A stretch of 22,055 nucleotides of DNA. It comes from Planctomycetales bacterium (GTDB lineage Bacteria > Planctomycetota > SBBH01). Below, piece after piece: positions 15,665 to 22,055 of the stretch; position 1 is the first letter of the stretch, and each line of letters starts with the position of its first letter. The stretch is from contig SBBH01000244.1 of the NCBI GenBank assembly GCA_005239795.1, forward strand, positions 1 through 22,055, written 5' to 3'. Under the pieces are notes generated by a model. The model saw only the letters and a program-made list of their open reading frames with translations. It was not told where the DNA came from and did not search any database. Made by a program: the position numbers and the translations under genes.

Positions 15665-16942
15665 TCAGGAGCCTTTTAGGTGGATGACATGATCCCGGTG
15701 AGCCCCGACCGAGACGATCTCGATCGGCGCCCCCAGAAGCGACGAGACGGTATCGAGAAAAGTCTTGGCCTGGACCGGGATCTCGTCGGCCTGACGGGCC
15801 TGTGAGATCGCGTCGCTCCAGCCGGCGAGCTCGATGTACTGCGGCTGGCACGCCTCCAAGCGGCTTAAGTCCGCGGGAAAATCCCGGATCCGTTCGTTCC
15901 CGCACCGGTACTCCGTGCAGATCTTGATCCGCTCGAATCCCCCCAAGACATCGAGCATCGTGATCGCCAGCGTATCCACGCCATTAATCATGACCGCGTA
16001 GCGGCCCGCTACCGCGTCGAACCATCCGCAGCGGCGGGGGCGTCCGGTCGTCGCGCCGTATTCCTTTCCCTTTTCGCGGATCCGGTCCCCTTCGGGGTTT
16101 GCAAGTTCAGTCGGAAATGGCCCTTCCCCCACGCGGGTGGTGTACGCCTTGACGACGCCCAAGACCTTTTGGACCGAGCGTGGAGGGATTCCCAAACCCG
16201 CAGCGATCCCGCAGGTGGTAGAGTTGGACGACGTGACGTATGGATACGTTCCGAGATCCACATCGAGGAGCGACCCTTGAGCCCCCTCAAACAGCACGCT
16301 TTTGCCGCCCGCGATCGCCTCGTGCAGAAGTTTGACCGTGTCGGCGACGTAGGGCGCCAGGCGCGCGGCGTCGGTCCGGGCCGCCTCGAGGATCCCAGCG
16401 AAATCGAGCGGTCCCTGGTCATAGGATGCCAGAAGCCGGTTCTTTGACTCCACCACTTGGCGCAGGCGCGTCTCCAGATGCTCAGGGGTGTAGAGATCGA
16501 CCACGCGGATCCCAAGCCTCGCGATCTTGTCGGTGTAGCAGGGCCCGATCCCGCGGCCGGTCGTCCCGATCTTCCGGCCTTGGCTTTCCTGGAGGGCGTC
16601 GAGCTGTTTGTGGAATGGGAACACCAGATGCGCCCGCTCCGAGAGGAAGAGACGCCCTGCCACGCTCACGCCGCGGCTCTTAAGCTCTTGGATCTCTTGC
16701 AGGAGAAGTTCCGGATCCACGACGACACCGTTCCCGATCACACACTGGATGTCCGGGTGCAAGATCCCCGACGGCACAAGGTGAAGGATGAACTTGTCCT
16801 TCTCGACGATGGTGTGCCCAGCATTGCCGCCTCCCTGGTAGCGCACCACGAGATCGAACTGGGGAGCTAAAAGGTCGGTGATCCGCCCCTTTCCTTCGTC
16901 TCCCCACTGGAGGCCGACGACGCAGGTATTGGGATGTTTCAT
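15665..16942 (-). CDS. purA: Adenylosuccinate synthase
   Basis: Joins IMP and aspartate with GTP, the first step from IMP to AMP. The 425-residue length is typical. Landmarks are the N-terminal phosphate loop QWGDEGKGR (12-20, with the catalytic D15), GGGNAGHT (H43), GTTGRGIGPCYTDK, FEGAQGSLLD, DLGTYPYVTSSN and the GTP/substrate loop TTGRPRRCGWFD. The ATG at 16942 lies 32 nt after the HAMP-like gene, with GGGAGGA some distance upstream. The gene appears to be early in the long minus-strand operon. Identity is very secure. Confidence 0.97.
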   Translation of the reverse strand: MKHPNTCVVGLQWGDEGKGRITDLLAPQFDLVVRYQGGGNAGHTIVEKDKFILHLVPSGILHPDIQCVIGNGVVVDPELLLQEIQELKSRGVSVAGRLFLSERAHLVFPFHKQLDALQESQGRKIGTTGRGIGPCYTDKIARLGIRVVDLYTPEHLETRLRQVVESKNRLLASYDQGPLDFAGILEAARTDAARLAPYVADTVKLLHEAIAGGKSVLFEGAQGSLLDVDLGTYPYVTSSNSTTCGIAAGLGIPPRSVQKVLGVVKAYTTRVGEGPFPTELANPEGDRIREKGKEYGATTGRPRRCGWFDAVAGRYAVMINGVDTLAITMLDVLGGFERIKICTEYRCGNERIRDFPADLSRLEACQPQYIELAGWSDAISQARQADEIPVQAKTFLDTVSSLLGAPIEIVSVGAHRDHVIHLKGS

Positions 16943-16974
16943 GGGGCCGAGGCGCCGTGGGCAGGGTCCTCCCG

Positions 16975-17487
16975 TTAGACGCCGTCGGAAGGCGCCTTCG
17001 GCGAGGTGCGAGCCAGGAGTTTTTCCAGGAGGCGACTGGCCTCAATGTAGTCAGAGGCCTTAATCTTCTCGTGGACTCTCTCGATCTCCTGACGGTCAGC
17101 CAAGAGTTGATTTCGCAGGATGTCGAGGTTCTCCGCCAGCTCGTGAAAATAATCTTTCTTGCGCAAGGTGATCGGCAGAGCGTACTGCCCGTTCAGAAGG
17201 TCATCGATGCAACGGTTGAGGCGGTAGACGGGCCCGGCCACCCGGTGCATATGGAAAATCGCATACGACCCAAAAATAAGCGAAAGCACCATGATATAGG
17301 CGCCTGTGATCCAAAGGATCCGCTTCATGGTGTCAGCCACGATCTGTTCCTGAATGAGCCCTTCGGACCACCAGGACAGCGCGAAGATGGCGATCACCGC
17401 GATGACCCCGAGCGCCACCAAGATCCACAGCCAAAAATAGTGAAGTTGGAGTTTCGCATCGACGATCACTTGCCGGCGCTGGTTCAT
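16975..17487 (-). CDS. Two-TM membrane protein with HAMP-like segment
   Basis: A 170-residue protein with two hydrophobic helices (about 18-40 and 57-79) and a short extracytoplasmic loop between them. A cytoplasmic HAMP-like region follows (HRVAGPVYRLNRCIDDLLNG at about 81-100, then a DYFHELAENLDILRNQL helix), ending in a charged, coiled-coil-like tail. No kinase, cyclase or chemotaxis output domain is present, so it is a sensor stub or a structural protein rather than a full signal transducer. The start is well supported: AGGAGGTGAGGA lies directly before the ATG at 17487, the best ribosome binding site in the window. It is probably the first gene of the purA-to-hup operon. Function unknown. 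Confidence 0.72.
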   Translation of the reverse strand: MNQRRQVIVDAKLQLHYFWLWILVALGVIAVIAIFALSWWSEGLIQEQIVADTMKRILWITGAYIMVLSLIFGSYAIFHMHRVAGPVYRLNRCIDDLLNGQYALPITLRKKDYFHELAENLDILRNQLLADRQEIERVHEKIKASDYIEASRLLEKLLARTSPKAPSDGV

Positions 17488-17508
17488 TCCTCACCTCCTG
17501 ATTGGACC

Positions 17509-17720
17509 TTAGAATTCGCGCAAAAATAACTTCTGTCGTTGACTGTTGTATCCGTTTTCTTCCTAACCTCGCTTTATTTTTGTACGAATTCCATATAAGG
17601 CGCCGCGCGGAAAGGAGTTAGACGAAAAGATTTCTCGCATTAGATCTCCGAGATATTCGTTCATGCCCCGTGAGCCCCCCCTCTCATCAAACACAGTAGT
17701 TGTTTCCGCGCGGCGCCTTA
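17509..17720. repeat. Four dispersed-repeat copies as two inverted pairs
   Basis: Pair 1: TTAGAATTCGCGCAAAAATA (plus, from 17509) and TATGGAATTCGTACAAAAAT (minus, from about 17595). Pair 2: TAAGGCGCCGCGCGGAAA (plus, 17596-17613) and its exact reverse complement at 17703-17720, a perfect 18-bp inverted repeat separated by 89 nt. The last copy lies within the 3' end of carA. The gap between carA and the HAMP-like gene is made largely of these copies. Confidence 0.75.
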
Positions 17721-18883
17721 AGCGGAGCCTTTGTGGTCATAAGTTCCTGGAAGCGCAGAAAGAGGTATGTCGAATCGTGCGGCCCGGCGGAGGACTCCGG
17801 ATGGTACTGCACCGAGAAGATCGGGAGTGAGCGGTGCCGCATCCCCTCCACTGTCCCGTCGTTGAGGTTAACGTGCGTGGGCGCCAGACCCACGGCCTCC
17901 AGTCCCGCGGGATCCACCGCGAAGCCGTGGTTCTGCGTGGTGATTTCGACCCGTCCCGTGGCGAGGTCCTTCACCGGATGGTTGGCGCCGCGGTGGCCGA
18001 ACTTGAGCTTGAAAGTCTTGGCGCCGAAGGCCAGGGCCAGGATCTGGTGCCCCAGGCAGATCCCGAAGATCGGGACCTTTCCGGCGAGGGCTTTCACGCA
18101 CCGGTGGGCGTAAGTCGGCTGAGCGGGATCCCCCGGGCCGTTCGAGAGGAAGACGCCGTCGGGCTTGGCGGCGAGGATCTCGGCGGCGTCGGCCGCGGCG
18201 GGAAAGACCGTCACGTCACACCCGCTGTCTTCGAGAAGCCGCAGGATGTTGTGCTTGATCCCGTAGTCGATCGCCGCGACGCGGAATCTCTTTTTTCCTG
18301 TTTTTCTTTTTCCCTCCGCGTGAACGCGATGGAAGAAGGGGGAGACCTCCTGCGTCTTCCAGGGGAACGGCTTCGCGGCCGTCACCTGCTTGACGAGGTC
18401 TTGTTCCTCGAGGCGCGGGGCGGACTTGGCGCGGCGCACCAGGTCCGCCGGGTCGCGCGGTGCGTCGGCTTTACCGCTTCCCTCCGAGACCAGGATTCCC
18501 TGCACCGTCCCGCGCGTTCTGAGGTGCCGCGTCAGCGCCCGCGTGTCGACGCCCGCGATGCCGCAAATGCCGCTACGCTCCATGAAGGAGCCCAGATCCT
18601 CGGTGGCGCGGAAGTTGCTCATGATCCGGCTCGCCTCGCGCACGACGAATCCCGCCGCGTAGGGCCGGGTCGACTCCATATCCTCGGGATTGACGCCGTA
18701 ATTCCCGATGTGCGGGGCGGTCATCGTCACGATCTGTCCGCAGTAGGACGGATCGGTGAGGACCTCCTGGTAGCCGGTCATGCTGGTGTTGAAGACGACC
18801 TCGCCCGTGCGCTCTCCGGGGGCGCCGAAGGCTTCCCCTTCGAAGAGAGTCCCGTCCTCAAGAGCGAGATAAGCGCGGGGCAT
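17687..18883 (-). CDS. carA: Carbamoyl-phosphate synthase, small (glutaminase) subunit
   Basis: Hydrolyses glutamine and passes ammonia to the large subunit CarB for pyrimidine and arginine synthesis. The 398 residues include the N-terminal domain (ALEDGTLFEGEAFG, FNTSMTGYQEVLTDPSY, RNFRATEDL-type region) and a class I glutamine amidotransferase domain. The latter has the nucleophile C276 in FGICLGHQ, the TQNHGFAV segment and HPESSAGPHD supplying His and Glu. carB is not adjacent, which is unusual; it must lie elsewhere. The last residues (LKAPRGNNY) are encoded by a dispersed repeat read in frame. The gene lies 15 nt after the PHP gene. Confidence 0.95.
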   Translation of the reverse strand: MPRAYLALEDGTLFEGEAFGAPGERTGEVVFNTSMTGYQEVLTDPSYCGQIVTMTAPHIGNYGVNPEDMESTRPYAAGFVVREASRIMSNFRATEDLGSFMERSGICGIAGVDTRALTRHLRTRGTVQGILVSEGSGKADAPRDPADLVRRAKSAPRLEEQDLVKQVTAAKPFPWKTQEVSPFFHRVHAEGKRKTGKKRFRVAAIDYGIKHNILRLLEDSGCDVTVFPAAADAAEILAAKPDGVFLSNGPGDPAQPTYAHRCVKALAGKVPIFGICLGHQILALAFGAKTFKLKFGHRGANHPVKDLATGRVEITTQNHGFAVDPAGLEAVGLAPTHVNLNDGTVEGMRHRSLPIFSVQYHPESSAGPHDSTYLFLRFQELMTTKAPLKAPRGNNYCV

Positions 18884-18898
18884 GGTTAGAGAAAGAGA

Positions 18899-19723
18899 TC
18901 AGCGACAGATCCGCTCGAGTTTTGTGAATTCCTCGTCGGGCGTGGTGTAGGTCCCGAGTTCGGCGTGTTTCTGGTCGTCATGTCCATGAAAATCAGATCC
19001 TCCTGTTGCAGCCAAGCCCCACTGCTCGGCCATCGCGGCGTAACGTCGGACTTTTGTGCCGTCGCCGTTGTCGGGATGATACGTTTCGATTCCCGCCAGT
19101 CCAAGAGGAACAAGCCCTTCGATGAATCCGTCGTCGGGGTAGTTCCCTGGATGAGCGACGGAAGGCGCCCCTCCTGCCTCCCGCAGAAGCCGCACCCCTT
19201 CGGCGGGGGGAAACGCCTCCAGGGGGACGAATCCCGGCCGGCCCCGCCGCAGGTACTTCGCGAACGCTTCGTCCATGTCCCGCGCATATCCCTTGCGCAC
19301 GATCGCCTGGGCAACATGCGGCCGCCCCGCCGAGGCCCCTTCCTCCTTTTGTTCCGGGCGCAGGACCTCGTCGAGCGTGAGGGAGAGGCCGTGTTGCCCC
19401 AGGCGCTTCACGATCTCCTCGATGCGCTGAAATCTCTTCCGGCGCAACTTGGCGAGGACCTCGGCCAGCCCGGCGGGATCCTTCCCGAGGAAATATCCCA
19501 GGATGTGGATGTTGTAGGCGTCGCGTGTCGTGAGCTCAATTCCAGCGAAGACGACGAGCCCGCGGCCGGCGGCGGCCGCGCGTGCTTCGGAGAGGCCCGC
19601 GAAGGTGTCGTGGTCGGTGAGGGCGATCCCGGGGAGTTTTTTCTCGAGCGCCCGGGCCACAAGCGCGGCCGGGGTCAGCAGGCCGTCTGAGCGGCAGGAG
19701 TGGGTGTGAAGATCAAACCCCAT
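18899..19723 (-). CDS. PHP-domain phosphoesterase (RNase AM / TrpH-like)
   Basis: A 274-residue PHP-family metal-dependent phosphoesterase. Metal-binding motifs appear in order: DLHTHSCRSDG (H6, H8, D13), LTDHDT (D37, H38), AGIELTT (E63), VAHPGNY and GGSDFHGHD. The set matches the YciV/TrpH group, some of whose members are 5'-3' exoribonucleases or 3',5'-nucleoside bisphosphate phosphatases; the substrate here is inferred by family only. The ATG at 19723 overlaps the 3' end of the upstream membrane gene by 11 nt, and carA follows after 15 nt, so the three are probably co-transcribed. Confidence 0.88.
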   Translation of the reverse strand: MGFDLHTHSCRSDGLLTPAALVARALEKKLPGIALTDHDTFAGLSEARAAAAGRGLVVFAGIELTTRDAYNIHILGYFLGKDPAGLAEVLAKLRRKRFQRIEEIVKRLGQHGLSLTLDEVLRPEQKEEGASAGRPHVAQAIVRKGYARDMDEAFAKYLRRGRPGFVPLEAFPPAEGVRLLREAGGAPSVAHPGNYPDDGFIEGLVPLGLAGIETYHPDNGDGTKVRRYAAMAEQWGLAATGGSDFHGHDDQKHAELGTYTTPDEEFTKLERICR

Positions 19724-20663
19724 CGCGCCGGAGGAATTTCCGGTACTGGCGGCTGGCGCGTTTCAGGGTCAGGCGCTCCCAGGGGGTGAGGTTCTGGATC
19801 CCCACCTGTGTGACCTTGGCCAGGAGCGCGTCCACGCGTTTTCGCACGTCCGCCTCGCGACAGGCGGCCCGGCGCGCGCGGCGCTTGAGGATTTTTATGC
19901 GCAGTCCTCCCCACAGGGAACGGGACGTCCGGAGACGCTTTTGGGTCCCCAGGCTGCCGGCCGCCTCCCCTTCCTCCGGCGCGAACATCGCATACTCCTC
20001 GGCGTCCCAGGCGGGGGTTTCCAGGGCCCGCATCTCGGCGCGCCACTCGACGGCGTTCCAGCAGGCCATGAAGACCGCGACCGCCAGAAGCGAAAGGACG
20101 CCGGTCACGGTCCCCGCCACGCACAAAAAGACGGCGGCGAGGAAAGCGATCGAGGCGGAGACGCGCCAACCCCAGGCCGGCCCCCGGATCTGGATGAGCC
20201 ACGCCCGCAGGACGCGCCCCGCGTCGAAGGGGGAGGCCGGTACGAGGTTGGCAAGGAGCAGGATCGCCGCGGTCCGGCGGGCGAACGACGGCCCTGCGTA
20301 CGCGAAAAGGGCGTAGAGGACCATGAGCCCCAGGAGTCCTCCCGTGGCCGCCGCGGTGACGACGGTGACGCTGGCGGGCTTGGGGTCGTGCGCCAGGTTT
20401 CCCAGCGGCCAGAGGAGCGGGGCCTCGATCTTCCCCCCCGCCAGCCGCCCGGCCGCCCGCGACGCGACCGCATGCGTCGAGACGCAGACGAACAGGATCC
20501 CCAACAGGCGCAGGCTCTTCAGGGCCCCTTCGGCACCCGGGTCGGCAAAGAAAAGAAAGGCCGCGAGCGCCACGAACGACAGATGCAGCCGGACGGCAGA
20601 CTGCCGGATCTTGAGGATCTCCACCGACGCGGTCAGGAAACGCTGCATGGGCATTTTGATCAT
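19713..20663 (-). CDS. Site-2-protease-like (M50) membrane protein, HExxH lost
   Basis: A 316-residue protein with about five hydrophobic helices. It resembles the M50 intramembrane protease family: THAVASRAAGR followed by LLWPLGNLAHDP stands where the family has HELGHALAAR and LFPLGG, and NLVPASPFDAGRVLRAW stands for NLLPxxPLDGGRVLRA. The HExxH motif reads CVSTH, so the first zinc-ligand histidine and the catalytic glutamate are missing while the second histidine and the aspartate remain. The C-terminal tail has the VDALLAKVTQVGIQNLTPWE-type motif found at the end of several bacterial membrane proteases. I chose ATG 20663 (GGGGCGGG upstream); 20654 and 20648 are alternatives. It overlaps the PHP gene. 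Probably non-proteolytic. Confidence 0.72.
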   Translation of the reverse strand: MIKMPMQRFLTASVEILKIRQSAVRLHLSFVALAAFLFFADPGAEGALKSLRLLGILFVCVSTHAVASRAAGRLAGGKIEAPLLWPLGNLAHDPKPASVTVVTAAATGGLLGLMVLYALFAYAGPSFARRTAAILLLANLVPASPFDAGRVLRAWLIQIRGPAWGWRVSASIAFLAAVFLCVAGTVTGVLSLLAVAVFMACWNAVEWRAEMRALETPAWDAEEYAMFAPEEGEAAGSLGTQKRLRTSRSLWGGLRIKILKRRARRAACREADVRKRVDALLAKVTQVGIQNLTPWERLTLKRASRQYRKFLRRDGV

Positions 20664-20767
20664 AACCCGCCCCGGCGATCCGGCAAGCGGGCTACTTCCG
20701 TTCGTAGGTTCCGACGAGTTCCCCCTCGGCCAGAATCTTGTCCTGCGGCGAGCAGGCTTTCCTTCAC
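20660..20767 (-). CDS. Candidate 35-codon leader ORF with strong RBS
   Basis: On the minus strand AAGGAGG lies 7 nt before a GTG (20767-20765). The frame runs 35 codons (VKESLLAAGQDS...) and ends in TGA overlapping the ATG of the protease-like gene (ATGA). A strong ribosome binding site plus stop/start coupling fits a leader peptide or a small real gene. A second frame through the same bases reads QDKILAEGELVGTYERK before a stop but has no start codon; a one-base change would join it to the GTG. So a frameshifted remnant is equally possible. No family is recognised. Confidence 0.3.
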   Translation of the reverse strand: MKESLLAAGQDSGRGGTRRNLRTEVARLPDRRGGL

Positions 20768-20779
20768 TACTGCACCTCC

Positions 20780-20810
20780 TTGAGCGCCCTGACTGTTTTA
20801 CCGATATAGA
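20780..20810 (+). promoter_or_regulatory. Weak candidate promoter for enolase
   Basis: TTGAGC (20780-20785) and TATAGA (20805-20810) are separated by 19 bp, longer than ideal. The TATAGA ends 3 nt before the eno ATG, which would give a leaderless or nearly leaderless message. No ribosome binding site precedes the ATG. Confidence 0.25.
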
Positions 20811-20813
20811 AAT

Positions 20814-22055
20814 ATGCCCTTTCGGGTGAAATCCCTGGTCGCCAGGGAGATTCTCGATTCGCGCGGGACCCCCACCGTCGAGGCGGACTTGACGCTCTCC
20901 GGCGGCGCCTCCGGGCGCGCGGCGGTGCCGTCGGGCGCCTCCACGGGGGCGCACGAGGCGGTGGAACTCCGGGACGGCGTTGCCCGGCGTTATCTCGGGA
21001 AGGGCGTGCGCAAGGCCATGGCGTCGGTGCACGGCCCGATCCTGAGGGCGGTCCGTGGGAAAGGGTTCTCGACGCAGGCCGATTTCGACCGGGCCCTGAT
21101 CGCGTGCGACGGCACAGCGCAGAAGAAACGCCTCGGCGCCAACGCGATCTTGGTTGCCTCAATGGCGTTCGCCTGCGCCCGGGCGGCCCAGGAAAGGCGC
21201 CCGCTTTACCGGTCGCTCGCCCCCAAGGGGGTCTCCCCCCTTCTGCCGGTGCCGCTCATGAACGTCATCAACGGCGGGGTGCATGCCGACAATGATCTGG
21301 ATGTGCAGGAGTTCATGCTGGTTCCGCTCGGGTTTTCCCGTTTTTCGGAGGCTCTGCGGGCCGGTGTCGAGATCTACCACCACCTGAAAGGGCTCCTCAA
21401 GAAAGAGGGGTTTTCGACGGCGGTCGGCGACGAGGGAGGGTTTGCCCCGCGCCTCAAGGGGAACCGCGCGGCCCTGGATTTCCTGCTCTGGGCGATCGAA
21501 AAGGCGGGATACCGCCCCGAAAAGCAGGTGATGCTCTCCCTGGACGTCGCCGCGACCGAGTTTTTCGACGCGCGCGGCGGCCGCTACCGCTTCGAGGGGA
21601 AGCGCCTGTCAAGTGACCGGATGATCGAGATCCTCTCCCGCTGGACTGCCGACTACCCCCTCTTTTCGATCGAGGACGGCCTGGCGGAAGACGATTGGGG
21701 CGGCTGGCGGGAGATCACCGCGCGGATCGGCCGAAAAATCCGTCTGGTGGGGGACGACCTTTACGTCACGAACCCCGAGAGGCTTCGCCGCGGGATCCGC
21801 GAGCGGGCCTCGAACGCCATCCTGATCAAGCTGAACCAGATCGGCACCGTGACCGAGACAACCGACGCGATCCGGATCGCACAGGCGAGCGGCCTCTCGG
21901 CGATCGTCTCCCACCGCTCGGGAGAGACGGAGGACACCTTCATCGCAGACCTGGCCGTGGCGTCGGCGGCGGGGCTCATCAAGACGGGCGCCCCCAGCCG
22001 CGCGGAACGCGTCGCCAAATACAACCGGCTCTTGAGGATCGAGGAGGAGCTGGGC
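20814..22055 (+). CDS. eno: Enolase (3' end runs off right edge)
   Basis: Interconverts 2-phosphoglycerate and phosphoenolpyruvate in glycolysis and gluconeogenesis. The frame is open for 414 codons to the edge, about 10-20 residues short of a normal enolase. Landmarks are AREILDSRGTPTVEAD, the mobile loop SGASTG, NVINGGVHADN, DVQEFM, GDEGGFAP, SLDVAATEF, IEDGLAEDDW, LVGDDLYVTN, the catalytic lysine segment LIKLNQIGTVTET and SHRSGETED. All expected catalytic and magnesium-binding positions appear intact. The ATG at 20814 is the only start before an upstream in-frame stop at 20790 and matches the family start, though it lacks a visible ribosome binding site. It is divergent from the minus-strand block. 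Confidence 0.96.
   Translation, partial: MPFRVKSLVAREILDSRGTPTVEADLTLSGGASGRAAVPSGASTGAHEAVELRDGVARRYLGKGVRKAMASVHGPILRAVRGKGFSTQADFDRALIACDGTAQKKRLGANAILVASMAFACARAAQERRPLYRSLAPKGVSPLLPVPLMNVINGGVHADNDLDVQEFMLVPLGFSRFSEALRAGVEIYHHLKGLLKKEGFSTAVGDEGGFAPRLKGNRAALDFLLWAIEKAGYRPEKQVMLSLDVAATEFFDARGGRYRFEGKRLSSDRMIEILSRWTADYPLFSIEDGLAEDDWGGWREITARIGRKIRLVGDDLYVTNPERLRRGIRERASNAILIKLNQIGTVTETTDAIRIAQASGLSAIVSHRSGETEDTFIADLAVASAAGLIKTGAPSRAERVAKYNRLLRIEEELG

Noticed and set aside
17834..18889. 351-codon plus-strand open frame
   Set aside because: Antisense shadow of carA; the composition is Arg/Gly/His-rich and no family motif is seen.
1..22055. CRISPR array, prophage or insertion sequence
   Set aside because: The only repeats are short intergenic ones without regular spacers, and no transposase, integrase or phage gene motif was seen on either strand.

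Overview
The window reads as a chromosomal stretch of a GC-rich, diderm (Gram-negative-type) bacterium. It carries almost only housekeeping genes, packed tightly. A BamD-like lipoprotein argues for an outer membrane. The order ftsH-folP-cdaA-cdaR(ybbR)-glmM-pdxJ resembles that of delta-proteobacterial and related uncultivated lineages. An adenosylcobalamin-dependent ribonucleotide reductase and an intergenic GGATTT-type repeat would also fit such a lineage. I cannot name the phylum from sequence alone. I see no phage, transposase, CRISPR, tRNA or rRNA.

Layout. The left edge holds the 5' end of a transketolase gene on the minus strand (1-404), divergent from nrdJ (592-3465, +). Their shared intergenic region carries a sigma70-like promoter for each gene and a good candidate NrdR box in front of nrdJ. 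nrdJ converges on a small single-pass membrane protein gene (3511-3819, -). That gene is divergent from a radical SAM/SPASM enzyme gene (3917-5110, +). The space from 5111 to 5399 has no convincing gene. It does have a promoter-like -35, paired ends and a strong GC hairpin followed by a T-rich run, and looks like a structured small RNA with a 6S-like outline.

From 5399 to 20663 every gene is on the minus strand. In transcription order they are: a degenerate site-2-protease-like membrane protein, a PHP phosphoesterase and carA; then, after a repeat-rich gap, a HAMP-like membrane protein, purA, a BamD-like lipoprotein, ftsH, folP, cdaA, cdaR, glmM, pdxJ, dapA and an HU-family gene; and last an isocitrate/isopropylmalate-type dehydrogenase. 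Most junctions from 17487 down to 6656 are short or overlapping, consistent with one long operon. It joins c-di-AMP synthesis (cdaA/cdaR) with its usual partner glmM (UDP-GlcNAc precursor), folate (folP), PLP (pdxJ), lysine/peptidoglycan (dapA), membrane proteolysis (ftsH) and outer-membrane assembly. The right edge holds a nearly complete enolase gene (20814 to the end, +).

The most interesting structure is not a gene. A dispersed repeat of about 25 bp (core TAAGGNNYCGYGCRGAAA) occurs about eleven times, nearly all between genes and often as inverted pairs. Where it abuts the end of a gene it lies in the sense orientation, and its first bases (TAA/TAG) supply the stop codon of nrdJ, the small membrane gene, the radical SAM gene and ftsH. 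Another copy encodes part of the C-terminal tail of CarA. Other points worth a second look are the possible 6S-like RNA, the NrdR-box promoter, a site-2-protease relative that has lost HExxH, a DGG (not DGA) motif in CdaA, and a 35-codon ORF with a strong ribosome binding site that overlaps the start of the protease-like gene.
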